Shown here: positions 1 to 11,317 of the stretch, piece by piece | How the letters are laid out: each line of letters starts with the position of its first letter | How positions within the stretch are numbered: position 1 is the first letter of the stretch | Source: Fonsecaea monophora | Taxonomy: Eukaryota; Ascomycota; Eurotiomycetes; Chaetothyriales; Herpotrichiellaceae | DNA length: 64,000 nucleotides | Direction: 5' to 3' | NCBI RefSeq assembly: GCF_001642475.1 | Contig: NW_019173998.1 | Span: 62,001-126,000, forward strand | Notes under the pieces: generated by a model | Told to the model about the DNA's origin: nothing | Databases searched by the model: none | What the model saw: only the letters and a program-made list of their open reading frames with translations | Translations under genes and position numbers: made by a program

Positions 1-129
1 TCGTCATTTTCCTCCCCAACGAGTGATTGCGCTGGCCAGGGTCTATCAATATACCTGTACATTACTCCTTTCGGGTGTCTGTTTCAAAGGACCGCCTCCG
101 GGCACTATTGAGAATGTCGTTCGTCCCAT

Positions 130-1617
130 TCAACGCCTCAGTTCCGCGAATATGTACGGGAAAATAACCTCGCAAGCCTTCAAGAACAATAACAACCCCT
201 GAAACATGCTGAGAGGCAACAAAAGCCATCCGTTCTCCCGAACAAGCACCCAGATACTCAACAACGCCACGCTAAAGAAGTGATAAAACAGTACAAAAGG
301 TTGCGGGATGATGCCCGCCAGTAACCCCACGGGTTCGTCGACGCATTTGCCGCCCAGTTGAAAATACCGGAAACACCCCTTTTGGAGGTACTTGAGTTGC
401 CAGTCACTGGCGGCAAAAAGCGAGTACAGCGCTTGAGCCAGGATGTTGATGACCGAGCTCAGATTCTTGCGTTGCCAGTGAAATGTGCGGAATTGCCTGA
501 GGACGAGCCGAGTGTCTGCGAGATCTGGGACATTTGCGGGAGAGAGTAAGTCGGAGAGTAAGACGACATCAGTCAAAGCGACCGTCATACCGCCACCAGT
601 CAAGGGATGGCGCATGTTCAGAGCATCACCGAGGATGGCCAGACCTGGGGTTGTATTGGTTGTCGGAGGGAGAAAGGAGTTGGGCATGCTTCGAAGGCTG
701 CCTTTCTCCAGAGCGGCCTCAAACGACGGTTGCACCATAGCGGGTAGCGATGGGAGCACCACCTTCTGTAGATGACCTTTGACGCCACCATTCGTCGTCG
801 ACGTAGATGCTAAACCGTCTGGAATATCCACCAATGCTCGCGTCTCGTGAGTGCCGATCTGATACAGCAGAACAGGGGCATTGTCTCCCAAGACCACTGT
901 GCCATGCTGTGGGATCGGGAGAGGACAGTCGATCAGTTCCAGCCCCCAAAATTTTGACTTGATCTGAGGCGTGTGCGAAATGTATGATTTTCGAAATTTG
1001 GAGGCATATCCGTCGCAGACAACGGTCAATGACGCAAAGAAATAATCCTTTTGTGTTTTTTGGGTGATGGATTCGGCCCCAAGAACTTCGCCGTTATGAG
1101 AGGACACAATGAGTGAAGTGGCCTCGGTTTCGAAGACGGTAATGTTGGGGTGTGACATGGCTGCTGCGCGCAACCGAGATACGAATCGACCATGGTGGAA
1201 TGACCGTCCCTCTGCCCTCTTGCCGTTGCCTGCCACTTCCGAACTTCGATCCCGTGTGTGCCGCGTCGAGGTAGGATATGGAATGGGCACCTGTTCGTCA
1301 TAGTAAACCACGGTATACCCTTTCACCGGAATCGCATCGATATCGTCGAGCGTGTGGCGCAAGCCCAGTTTCGTCAATGCCTCGAGACCGCCTGGTTGTA
1401 GAAGTTCTCCGACTATGCGATCCGGCTCTTTCAATGATTTCTCGAGTAGGATGACACTGCGCCCTTGGTTGGCCAACGCCACTGCTAATGAGCACCCCAC
1501 GATGCCCGCGCCCACGATAACCACGTCGGCATCGTGATGTACCTTTCGTCTCTCTTCCTGGAAGTCTGACCCCGACTCCACCGAGGACTCCGAAGGGGTG
1601 TCGAGTATAAGAGGCAT
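130..1617 (-). CDS. erg1: Squalene epoxidase (squalene monooxygenase)
   Basis: Single-exon gene of 495 residues counted from the ATG at 1617; the frame is open nine codons further but only from a TTG. The enzyme is an FAD-dependent ER-membrane monooxygenase that converts squalene to 2,3-oxidosqualene, the first oxygenation of ergosterol synthesis and the target of allylamines. Seen in the sequence: an N-terminal Rossmann FAD motif (VVIVGAGIVGCSLA, about residues 33-46), the family segment GELLQPGG (about 69), the second FAD motif GDALNMRHPLTGGGMT (about 330-345), and a hydrophobic C-terminal third ending in membrane helices around residues 445-490. Length fits fungal Erg1 (about 480-500). The promoter carries two sterol-regulatory-like sites (1750-1771), which suggests SREBP (SrbA-type) control. 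Family call is firm; regulation is inferred. Confidence 0.95.
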   Translation of the reverse strand: MPLILDTPSESSVESGSDFQEERRKVHHDADVVIVGAGIVGCSLAVALANQGRSVILLEKSLKEPDRIVGELLQPGGLEALTKLGLRHTLDDIDAIPVKGYTVVYYDEQVPIPYPTSTRHTRDRSSEVAGNGKRAEGRSFHHGRFVSRLRAAAMSHPNITVFETEATSLIVSSHNGEVLGAESITQKTQKDYFFASLTVVCDGYASKFRKSYISHTPQIKSKFWGLELIDCPLPIPQHGTVVLGDNAPVLLYQIGTHETRALVDIPDGLASTSTTNGGVKGHLQKVVLPSLPAMVQPSFEAALEKGSLRSMPNSFLPPTTNTTPGLAILGDALNMRHPLTGGGMTVALTDVVLLSDLLSPANVPDLADTRLVLRQFRTFHWQRKNLSSVINILAQALYSLFAASDWQLKYLQKGCFRYFQLGGKCVDEPVGLLAGIIPQPFVLFYHFFSVALLSIWVLVRENGWLLLPLSMFQGLLLFLKACEVIFPYIFAELRR

Positions 1618-2961
1618 GGTAGGAAACGGAGAGGGTGGAAGCAAGTGGTCGCAAGGGGGCGTTATCTAGACATGAACCAGCGGTGTTGAGATCGTCGAAG
1701 AAATGGTCTTTTAAGATGCGACCCCCTGTTGTGGAGGACGATGGCTTCTGTGGCGTGAGGCGTGGTGTGATAGACAACAGACGAGTTCAGCAGAGTCTCA
1801 AGAAGTGGCAGTGGCACTGACTGCATGCCGCGTTCTGCTGAGTGGTGACGACCTCCACATGCGTTGATTGAAATGAGAAAGTCGACGGGACCACAGTAAA
1901 ATTGCTGGGCAATCGGTCATTGGCCCGCACGTATCAAGCGAGGAATAAATCGAGTGAATCATGCAAGGCACGACAGTTGGTTTTGTCTGGGTTCCGGATC
2001 GTACGAGCCAGTCCATGATCATTGGTCAACCTCGTCGTGCTACAAGCGCCTTGGCATCTCAGCCTCGTCCGCACCCAAGGACTATATTGGCAGTCTCACA
2101 GCATCGAGCACCTCATCCCTCGTAAAGGAGAAGTACCGAGTTACAAGTACATTGCATCGGCGTCCTCTTGGGTTTAAGAATGTTCACGTCCTCCTCGTTC
2201 ATTCTCTCTAATCTGCTCATCTACTGTCCCGCTGTCTCCAATACCCCTCCGGGCATCATCTGACAATTTCCCATTTGAGCCCAACCTTGGCCTTTCCCCC
2301 CTTCCACTCGCTTTGTATCGCCTCAGCAGTGTGCTGAAGGCCTGCGAAATATGACGTTTTTGGTACCGCCCTTGCTCTATTCTCCCACAACTTTCAACAA
2401 TCAAAAGAGGAAATAAAAGGAAAGGGGAAACAATGTCCCCACGACTGGCTGGGGTCGCAATGGATCCATTTCTATTGCCCAATCTCATGATCGTCCGGCT
2501 TCCGCCTTTTGCAAAACATCAACAAAGCTTTGGAGCGAGGCCGTGAGCTGCGCCTACCTGTCAAAACGGCGCTGCTTTCCCTGGATTCCTCGGGCCATTC
2601 TTCGAAAGATCCAGCCCTTCAGTCCAGCCGTATATGTGAATGCATCCCGCAGCTTTCAGGGGTATGTGGTAACGTCCCTTGGGTACTGAAAAAACGCCGC
2701 TGCCATCCTCATGCGCTGAGCCCCGGTCAGGGATGCTGCTTCCTGCTAGATTGACAAACGCCAACAAATTTTGTCCATGCATAACCCAAAATCCATAGAA
2801 CGACTAGATGTGTGCTGTTGATATCATAAATGCTGTCCCTTGTCGATCTGGTTCGCGACATGGTGTCAGAGCCCAATATTCGAGCCTGACAGGACGGCGT
2901 CTCAATGAGGTGGACAAGCCAAATAAGCTGCAGATCATGGCAAAATTCTGCAAAGGAGCGC
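1618..2961. other. Intergenic: erg1 promoter and 3' flank of the Cid1-like gene
   Basis: About 1.3 kb without a convincing gene. Next to erg1 it holds the SRE-like pair; the rest should include the 3' UTR of the Cid1-like gene, whose stop codon is at 2962. Short open frames here have no recognisable family features. Confidence 0.6.
1750..1771 (-). promoter_or_regulatory. Tandem sterol-regulatory-element-like sites upstream of erg1
   Basis: On the erg1 strand the sequence reads ATCACACCAC (1771-1762), then two bases, then CTCACGCCAC (1759-1750). Both share the core TCACRCCAC in direct orientation. The first is one base from the classical SRE-1 (ATCACCCCAC). The pair lies about 130-155 bp upstream of the erg1 ATG, a normal promoter distance. 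That fungal SREBP homologues activate ERG1 under low sterol or low oxygen is established; binding here is inferred. Confidence 0.55.
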
Positions 2962-5900
2962 CTAGCCGCCTTTCCGTAAGGACTCGTCGGCAGGGAGGGT
3001 TTCTCCTACAGAAGGATTCGACGTCTGAGCATCATTCTCCGATTTGACCGTCTTTCTTTTATTCTTTTTCTTCTTCTGGGTTTGCCAGCCGCTTGGTCCA
3101 CCGGCATTCGGAACAGAATTGACGTGACTGGATCCGTGGTTTGAAGATCCTGAAGTCCCGTTGGTTCTGGATGCTAGGGGTCTGGTCGCATCACGATGCT
3201 CACCATTCACCAAAATTGTCTGCCCATCGGATGAGGGCCCATTCTGGCTGGGATGACCCTTAATATCCTTTGGTAAAGAGCTCTCCCCGTCAAATTTCTC
3301 AACTCTTGGGGACGGCGTGCGGACTTCCTCCACAGAGGAGAGTTGCCGATCAAGAGACCAGGCTGGGCCGACCGCTTTCATCGTAGTGAGGACACTCATC
3401 CCCACCGATTCCCCTACACCGGCCACTTGGTCCTGCAATCCCTCCTTTGGACTCTTTGCCATAGCTCTCAAGGGTAAATAGCCATTCACAAAATCTGGAG
3501 CAGCATTGGTTGAATGCTGGACGTGATTTCGAGGCCCACTGGGGCTGATGGGAGAAGTCTTCCCGTGTGCATTGCAGTCGAAAGCGTCTTGAGATTGTTC
3601 GTCTGAGCTTGATGGCGTGTCAAATGCCAGGTCTTCGGACGTGGATGCGCTGAAATTGATATGATCTTCAGGGTCATTGAATGAGTGGGTGGTACGCCTT
3701 CGGAGCGGTGAATTGATGGAGCCATCCACTATCAGGGCCCGGCCCTGGGTTTCGATGGGGTGGGTTCAATATTGCTGGCTTCACCATTCCTCGGCTCCTG
3801 CTCTGCTTCGGCTTGCACTTCCACCGAGGCAGTAGAGATCGTTTGAAGTGGCGGGGTGTGCATCGTCCCAGACGGTCGGGTCGATGCTGGAGCAAGTCGA
3901 GGAGATAGACCCCCGTTCTGAATAGCAAGGCCAACGTGTGAAGGGATGGGAGAGATTGCGGTGCTCTGAGTATAAGCAGATAATGACGGCGATTGGCCGA
4001 CATAATATCCGAGATACTCAGCTGGCCTCCGTACTGCATCATAAATTGATCCAGTCATACCATAGCCATTCTCCATGTAACCCATGTACGGTTCTTGAGA
4101 CGTCGACGATGAGGACGACCTCCGTCCGATCGACGGATCCTGAAGGCTTGCAATATCCGGTCGTTGCAAATGTCCTAGAGAAGTGAGTGGCACCGCGCGT
4201 GCAGGCTGTGACTGCGCTCGCAAGGAACCTCCTGTAGATGATTGCGTAACCGATGTTCGCCGTGAATACCTTCGAGTGTCTGGAATCCCCGAATTTAGTC
4301 TCGGTGACGGAGGGTTTGTTGCTACACCCTGGCTTGGTTGGCTTGCAGAGAGATACGGCGATCGAGGAAAGCCGTGTTGATACAGGGGTGCTGACATGGG
4401 AGCTCGGCCAATGCCGTTGACCTGTGGGTTGGATCCAAGATCAAGACCATCATCCGGGACAAATTGACCATATCCCGCAGATTGACTATAAGCCGCCATT
4501 AGACCTCTTTGCCGAAGATTCTGTTGATAGAGCTGCATCCTAAGCTCCTGCTCCTGAAGCTGAAGGTATTGGTATTGTTGGAAGAGCTGGTCGTGCAGGA
4601 GATGTTGCTGGTGCTGTTGTTGAAGCTGCAGCTCATGGGTGTTCATCTGAAACGGGGGATTGCGCAAGTAGTTGGGATTTCGTGCAGTGGGATTTGACGA
4701 CCGCCGAGGATTGCGACCCATTTGACCAAGATTCCTGCCGCCACCTCGAGACGCATTACGAGCTCCTCGTGACGGTGGGTTCGGAGGCTGCGGGATCACG
4801 GGCCGCGCTGAGGGTGGCACAAAGTGTTCAGAGGGCTTGATCTCATCGGGAGGATGCACAAACTGTTCGCAGCATTCTGTCAGTTTCCCCTCTCCCAACA
4901 GCTCAAACGCCCGCCGTAATTCCAGGTGGATCCCTCGCATCGAGGTATCGTCTGCAGTGTTGGCCAGGTTTCTTGATACGTTGAAAGGTTCCTCGACACA
5001 AAGACGATTGTCCTGGAGAAGGTGCCACGACTTCTCAACCTTGGAAAGTACTCGACCTAGCCGCACCGATACCACGCTTTGCTCAAAGTCGAGCTCGTGC
5101 CCGTAATAACGGAAGAAGTGGAACAACAATTCTCCCAAGGAGGACTGATTGCGACTGCCAAAATCTTTATGAGCGTCCACATTGCGATCGAACGAAACGT
5201 TCACTCCAGCCACCTCTTTCGGTTGCAAATTAGGCTGTTGTTGCAAAGTAGGCAAGATTGGAGGGTCTCTTGTTTGCAGAAAATTCAAGGCCAGACATAT
5301 CCACGTATACGAGCTAAGTGTGCCTCCAAGGGCTTGGGGACCATTAGCACCACAGTCGCAAAGTCAAGAAATCCGAGACGAGACAACATACCAGCGTCAT
5401 TCAACATCCTTCGCTTCGCCCAGTATTTGATGATCATGGCCAATGGCCTCACTCGGCTGTCGATGCTGACATAGGTCCGGACTAATTGCGTATTCTCCAA
5501 AGCCAGGGGGTTGTTGACATTGATGTCGCAAGCGACGTGTAACTCAGGATCCCAGATCTTGACGATTGGCACCTTCGCGGAAGAGACACACACGACTCTT
5601 TCCATCCCATGTTTTGCCAGGAGGTCTGCGATGTTGCAAACTCGCTCCATCTCCTTGCAATCAGTGGTGATGCAGATATCAACATCGGAATCCGACGTGC
5701 CTAGGTTGTTCCCTGTTGAGCCAAAGACATTGACTTTGATTGATGATGTCGGCCACCTTCCACGAAGTATCTGGTCAAGTTTCTCAATGAACCTTGACCG
5801 ACGCCCTTCACTCTCGGCGGTGGGTTGTAGTTCTTCATAGAGCTTTTGCATGTCCTGTGTTAGTGTTTCATTCTCCTCGTGGGTCAACCTTGTTTTCAAG

Positions 5901-6295
5901 TCGGACTTATCCTTTTCCAATGGATCTGGTCCCAGTGAATAGGGAACACGCCGCCGAGCTCTCTGCATACTAGTCTCATATTTACAACCTCCGTACTGTT
6001 TCCGGCTGGCAGGGGGCGTATGGCTCTTGTCAGATGGCAGCGATCGAGGAGAACTGGGTTTTGCTGGAGGTTCCGGGGACGGAGAGGTCCTTGTATGAGA
6101 ACGGGACTCGCTTCGCTGAAAGGGGGTGGAGGGCATCGATTTGGAATTTGAAGAGAGGTGATGTGAGCGTCGTACAGGCTGTGAGGGACTTGTACTCGAC
6201 TCCATTTCCATGTTTGGCTTGAGAGCCTGAGCAGATGGAGCGGTCATCGGTGCAGATATACTGTTTCCCTCATCTTTCGGCACTCTGTAAGTCAT
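2962..6295 (-). CDS. Cid1-like poly(A)/poly(U) nucleotidyltransferase with PAP/25A-associated domain
   Basis: Proposed exons on the minus strand: 6295-5392, 5323-3825, 3744-2962 (1061 residues). The first intron (5324-5391) has a clear GTATGT donor and restores the reading DAGTLSSYTW. The nucleotidyltransferase fold shows the motif FGSTGNNLGTSDSDVDICI (about residues 195-213) with the metal-binding Asp pair, a third Asp in the ACDINVNN segment, and the PAP-associated core (SYTWICLALNFLQ and the DFGSRNQSSLGELLFHFFRYYG stretch, read in parts). After the core comes a long low-complexity tail with a Q-rich block (QLQQQHQQH) and a Lys-rich patch (KKKKNKRK). Cid1/Trf-type enzymes add A or U to RNA 3' ends in turnover and silencing. 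The join at 3825/3744 is less certain: the frame must change there, and the intron I propose (80 nt, phase 0) has a weak donor. ATG at 6295 is the first in frame. Confidence 0.8.
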
Positions 6296-9200
6296 ATGAC
6301 GGGCCAGAGCAAAACTGGGCTCGAAGTGCCTTGATTGAAACAATCGCCACGAGACCGGTCGCGCTGGTTCCGAGAATGTATATCGTCTGTTCTCTTTTGT
6401 TTAAAGCAGTATAGATTTTCGAGATCACCACCGTCCAATCGCGATTTTGAGCGAGTTCTGATGACGGTTTCGGGATGGACTGGCCAAGTGCTGCATACGA
6501 GCGTTCCAGAGTAACAAGGAGTACCGCGTTTAACAAATGGTGTGGCGCGACACACAACCGACTTGCTTTTTCTTTCTTGTGAACAACACTAGCCAGCCAG
6601 GGCAAGGAGACCTCGTCTGTGTCGAGGATTGTCTGAGTAAGCCCGTCGAGGGCGGCGAGGTGAAAGAGGGATTGGTCGGCGGATCTGTAAGTGAGTCGAG
6701 ACCAGACCGATGTTTAGAAAGGCGTAGAGCCGCAGTGCAAGTTGCAATGAGGAAGACTTCGAGAGACGGAGGACTTTGGAACTGGGCAGGAGGTTGCTGG
6801 GATTTCTGCTCGAGGTGGGAGAGGAGAATACGGGGGCGGTGGCGTAGAAATTTGGTGATATACAGAATTGAGAATGCGAGCAGAAGTAGGATAGGGCCTC
6901 TAGGCGCGTGTCAAGAGGGAAGATATGTCGAGGATGGGACGAGGATAGAGTCGACAAGAAAGTGGTTCGAGCAGGTAGGTGATGGGTGGAAGTGGTCGAG
7001 GTGCGAGGTTGCAGAGAGATGATCCTCGCTTGTTCCTGGCTGCGGTGCAGTGCACTGACTACAATGGAGGACCGTAACTGGGAGAGGAGACTTGTGGCCG
7101 TCCGGCCGCGCTATGGGTGCTATGGGGAGCTTAGGGCTACGGGTGCTGGCCTGTGGGAACTGGCAGACTGGGTAGCAGTTGTACGGAGCAGAGCGAGCCC
7201 GCGGCGGCGGCGAGGGTCTCCGAACAAGTCTCAACGCCCGTGGCTTGCGGGTGGATCAACCAGAGAAAAAGTTCCCCCCCTCAATACGGTCATTAGTGCG
7301 CCAGCAACCAGTTTACAAACAGGGCCTTTTCTTCACGGCTAAAATGGACTCTTTTATTCAGGCGTTGGATCTGTCTCGAGCAGCTGTGGTACGAGTGATG
7401 CCGACACCGCGCAGGACCACGCAGATTGCACAAACAGCCCACGGCTAACAACCAACAGTCATCAACTAGCAGGCCAGCATGGCGGTGTCCGTCGTCTTCA
7501 GCCGTCTATCTTTGTACCTACATATGACCGTGAGGCTTTAAGATCCCAGTGTCTTGTTTTCAGCTTCACCAAATACACACCGGTGGTGACGGGGTTCCAT
7601 CTGCAGTTGACCAGGGACCAAGATGCGCAGCTGCGGAAGTTAGCTACGCTACACAGCATTGCAAGGCAAGACAAAGCAAAGCAGGCCTATGGCCCGGAAA
7701 ACAGGGTGAGAAAGCCAGCCAAGTTCATCTTCCACGATGCCTAATGCCTGAGGTCTTAGGATCCCCGTCGCCTGCTCACCCAGACCCCTAATCTCCCTGG
7801 CCCTGCTTTGCCTCATCCTGACCGGTCTTTGGAGATGGGAATTGTGCGGTATACCACCACAATCTATACATAACAAGATTGGTTATATACGGTATGCTCA
7901 GCAACCGTATATGTGCCCTGTCAGATTCCACTAGCGCGTCGCGTTCGATAGGACACCGCGTTTATTGCTTTTTGAAGAGGTTGATCATCCGTCTGAATGG
8001 CCAACATGGCGTCGCCAGGGTCACGGCCAGAAAGCAAATTCCAAACCTTCCCAATCATGCTTGGTCCAAACCACGAGTCCACGTTTTCGGATGAGATTGT
8101 CCAAAGGCTTGGTAGACACGGTAGGCCAATGTCGGATCTGCGCCTCAAAAACCCGATGAGTAAGACGCCCACGATCCTTCCTCCTTTTTACCATACTCGT
8201 ACACAACCCTTTTCGAGGGACGAGGGGTGTCAGCGGTGCTCAGCCTTGAATGTCCCTGCCGCCCTGCCTGCTGCCGGCTGGATGCAGACCGGTGATCTGA
8301 AATGCTGTCTTAAGATTCTGACCGCCCAACACGCTGCTTGCCGGTGCCAATTATAGACCTAGCGCCCTCCTCCGCAATTTTGGGCACCGTTGCCACTAAG
8401 AGGCTAGGCTGACTTAACGGGCACACTGTGATGGTGTTGGTGTTTTGGTCTAGCGGAAGAACCCCTGAGACCATCAGAGAAAAGAAGTGGTGCGTGAGGC
8501 CCAATTCTACGAGACACCTAGAGCACGGGGCAGTCCTCGCTCCGTGCAGGAAGAGTGCTTCATCTTTTTGGCGAGCAAGGCCACTTTCTTGTCGCCCCTA
8601 TTCTTGAACTCTTCTATTTTGTCCACGGCGCATGTCCATGTTTACTTAGCTCGACCCACGTCCTTTAATATTAATACTCTGCAGCCTCGGATTTTCGGTT
8701 GTTGTGGTCCTCGCGAGCCACGAGTCGTTGGTGGGAACCGCATGATGGGAAAGTATCAAAATAATAGCTTCAAGAGTTTGTTCCGTATGCGACGGGACAA
8801 CTATATCTGACCTCTGCACCAAATTGGTATTGGCTCTAATCACAGGCGCAGAATTGCACATCACGCCCGCACCGGCCAGCTACCTCGTACACATACCAGT
8901 ACAAGGTATAGGTTCTTGATGTCTGGCTGCGGGTGTAAGTATCTTTACTACCTGCGAGTATGTAGGAGAGCCAGTTGACCGAATTGTGGGCACCTATTAC
9001 GGCTTTTGGCCAACTACCCAGTACATCTACGAGGTACTCAGTGCTCGTACTCATAACAAGTACCGTGTATGTACCTCGTACTAGAGCTCAAGAGTCGCTT
9101 TTGCAGTCGCGAAACCTCAATGATTTGTGGAACCATCCGAAATTTGAGGACTAGACCCAAGTTACCAATCTGACCGAATCACGCGTAGGAGCCAGGGTTT

Positions 9201-11317
9201 CTCAGATTCGAGGAGCTCTTGGACTGGACCGATCAGGTGTCTGGGGAGATGCCTGTGCGCTCTCCTCTGCACAACGAACTAAAAAGGACGGCTGCATGAG
9301 ATGGCTGTTGGTTCTCTGGTGGTTTGCTGCAGCCGATGCGTGACGAACATGCGTTTGATGGTAATCTTCAGCGTTTGTCTATGCCATTTCTGGAGAATGA
9401 GCGCCCTCCACGACCTCGTGGACCATGTGACGAACAAAGGAGTGGCATGGCAATAGCCTGTTGTTAGGGTTCTCGAAAGCACCAGTGGGACAAGTTACCA
9501 GTGGACCGGAAGACTCGGATTGGTAGATGCAGAACATGCAGAGCCCTTGGAACCGTTAAGGCCATTGACAGTGAAAGATGCGCCCGGCCTGGGACGGGAA
9601 CGACAACTGTCACTTGCATTGGTCTCCATTGGCACCAATGGGTTGAGATTGTGGTTGCAGCCTTTGCGTCATAGGATCTTCGTCCTGGTTCTCTTGCAAG
9701 ATGTCTAGTAGTTTGGCAACACCCTCTTTGCACTCAACCTGTACCCATAGTGAACATCGGACTCATCGCAGTAGTCGGCGGCCGGCAGGGAAATTGACCA
9801 AAGCAAATATTGCTTCAAAATGTCCCCCACCTACGCAAGAACAACAATTTACTGGCCATTCCAGAGGTCTCCACCACGGAGAGACAATTTGCTTCGACAA
9901 GCGTTCGACGATGGAATACTCATGAAAACGACCCTGGCTCGGCTTCGACTTCTTTTCCTCATCTAGATCCGCCTGGAATGCTCGTGGGAGGGCCGATCTC
10001 GAGGGGGGTCCTGAGGCTGGTAGAGCTCGCCAATTATCATTATTCATTTTGCTTCTCAGAACTCCTGGAACTTGTAGGCGTTCGACGTGTGGAGAGGTTT
10101 TCTGGGTCTGGCATTGCCGATGACCCGGCGACACAGATTTAGCCGGTCATCGTTAGCTCGTGGGTAGTGATGGTCGATGATGACCCGCCTGCGGCTCGGT
10201 GTTCGCTGAGCTATTCTCTAGCACAAAAGATGAGGAAGGATGAGGAGGAAGAGCGACTCCCGGCAGGAGAAGGAGAAGAGCGAGGGAGATGACGAGAGAT
10301 AAAAGAGCGAGTAGGAATATGCTCGTAATTGCAGTTCAGGAGAAGGACTCTGAGCTGGCCGGGAGGTACAAAGTCTTGGGATTGGGATGCCACGGATGTC
10401 TCCCTCCCAGTAGGTACTCGGTACTTGGGTATCTATGCACTGAGTGCGCGGTGCTCTCAGTACTCCCCAGTTCTCCCCCCACATTTTTTGATTGTACCTA
10501 GGCAAGTAGTTTTAGGTGGTCTTGAAGCCTACAGGTAGTAGTAGCTCGTGGTCATGAGGGGGCTTTTTTTTGCCTTCGACAGGCCCTGCGAATTTCCCTG
10601 TCGGAAAAAGTCGTCCTGATCCTGAACTTGCAGAAACATTTTTTTTTAACCCTCATCTCCATCTTTCTCCGCCTGCGCTTCCTTTTCCTTTTGTCCCCCC
10701 TATCCTCCCCCGTTCCTTATATCTCTTTTTGTGTCGCCTGCCGCCTCCCGCTGCAGTGCGGGCTTTCCGTTCACGATCAGTCTTCCTCTCGCGCGGTACT
10801 CGTTTCTGTCAAACTGCCACCTGCGATCTGCGAGAATCCGAGCTCGGCTCCTGGTTGATCTGTAAGTCGCCTCACATTCTCTCCAGTCGCCTTCCATTCC
10901 CGTGGCCACCCCCGGGGCAATTCGACCGATCCTACAGAAGCCATCATTGGCTCGAGTTGGGCGAACCGATCCCTCGAGAAAAATGAACTCTCTCCCCACC
11001 CACATCCTCGCACCAAACCCAGCGTACCAGAATTTCCCCCCAAAACCAAAGAACCGGACGGACCACACACATACACCACATGTCCAACCCCTCTTCCCTC
11101 CAAACCCGCAGGTTTTCTCTCTTTCGATCTCTAGCCAGTCGCATCCAGCCTGATCATTGTCCATTTGTCTGCAACTTCTAATCGACTCATCTATTCTATA
11201 GCTCGTCGTCGCCTTATAAGAATAAATACCCTCTCGTCACGGTCGACTATATAATCTCGGTTGGAGGATCGCCCGAGTCTCTGCTGCAAAGAGGGGTCGG
11301 ATAGAAAATTGAGAGAC
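6296..11317. other. Long intergenic region (about 5 kb) between divergent genes
   Basis: It separates the Cid1-like gene (minus) from the WG-tail gene (plus). I see no protein family in any short open frame. The part just upstream of 11318 (about 10570-11317) is strongly pyrimidine-rich, as in fungal promoters and long 5' leaders. A GCGGCGGCGGCG run sits near 7201. Around 8880-9085 and 10410-10480 the DNA is dense in GTAC/TACCTCGTAC-type words (see findings). A lineage-specific or RNA gene cannot be excluded by eye. Confidence 0.5.
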
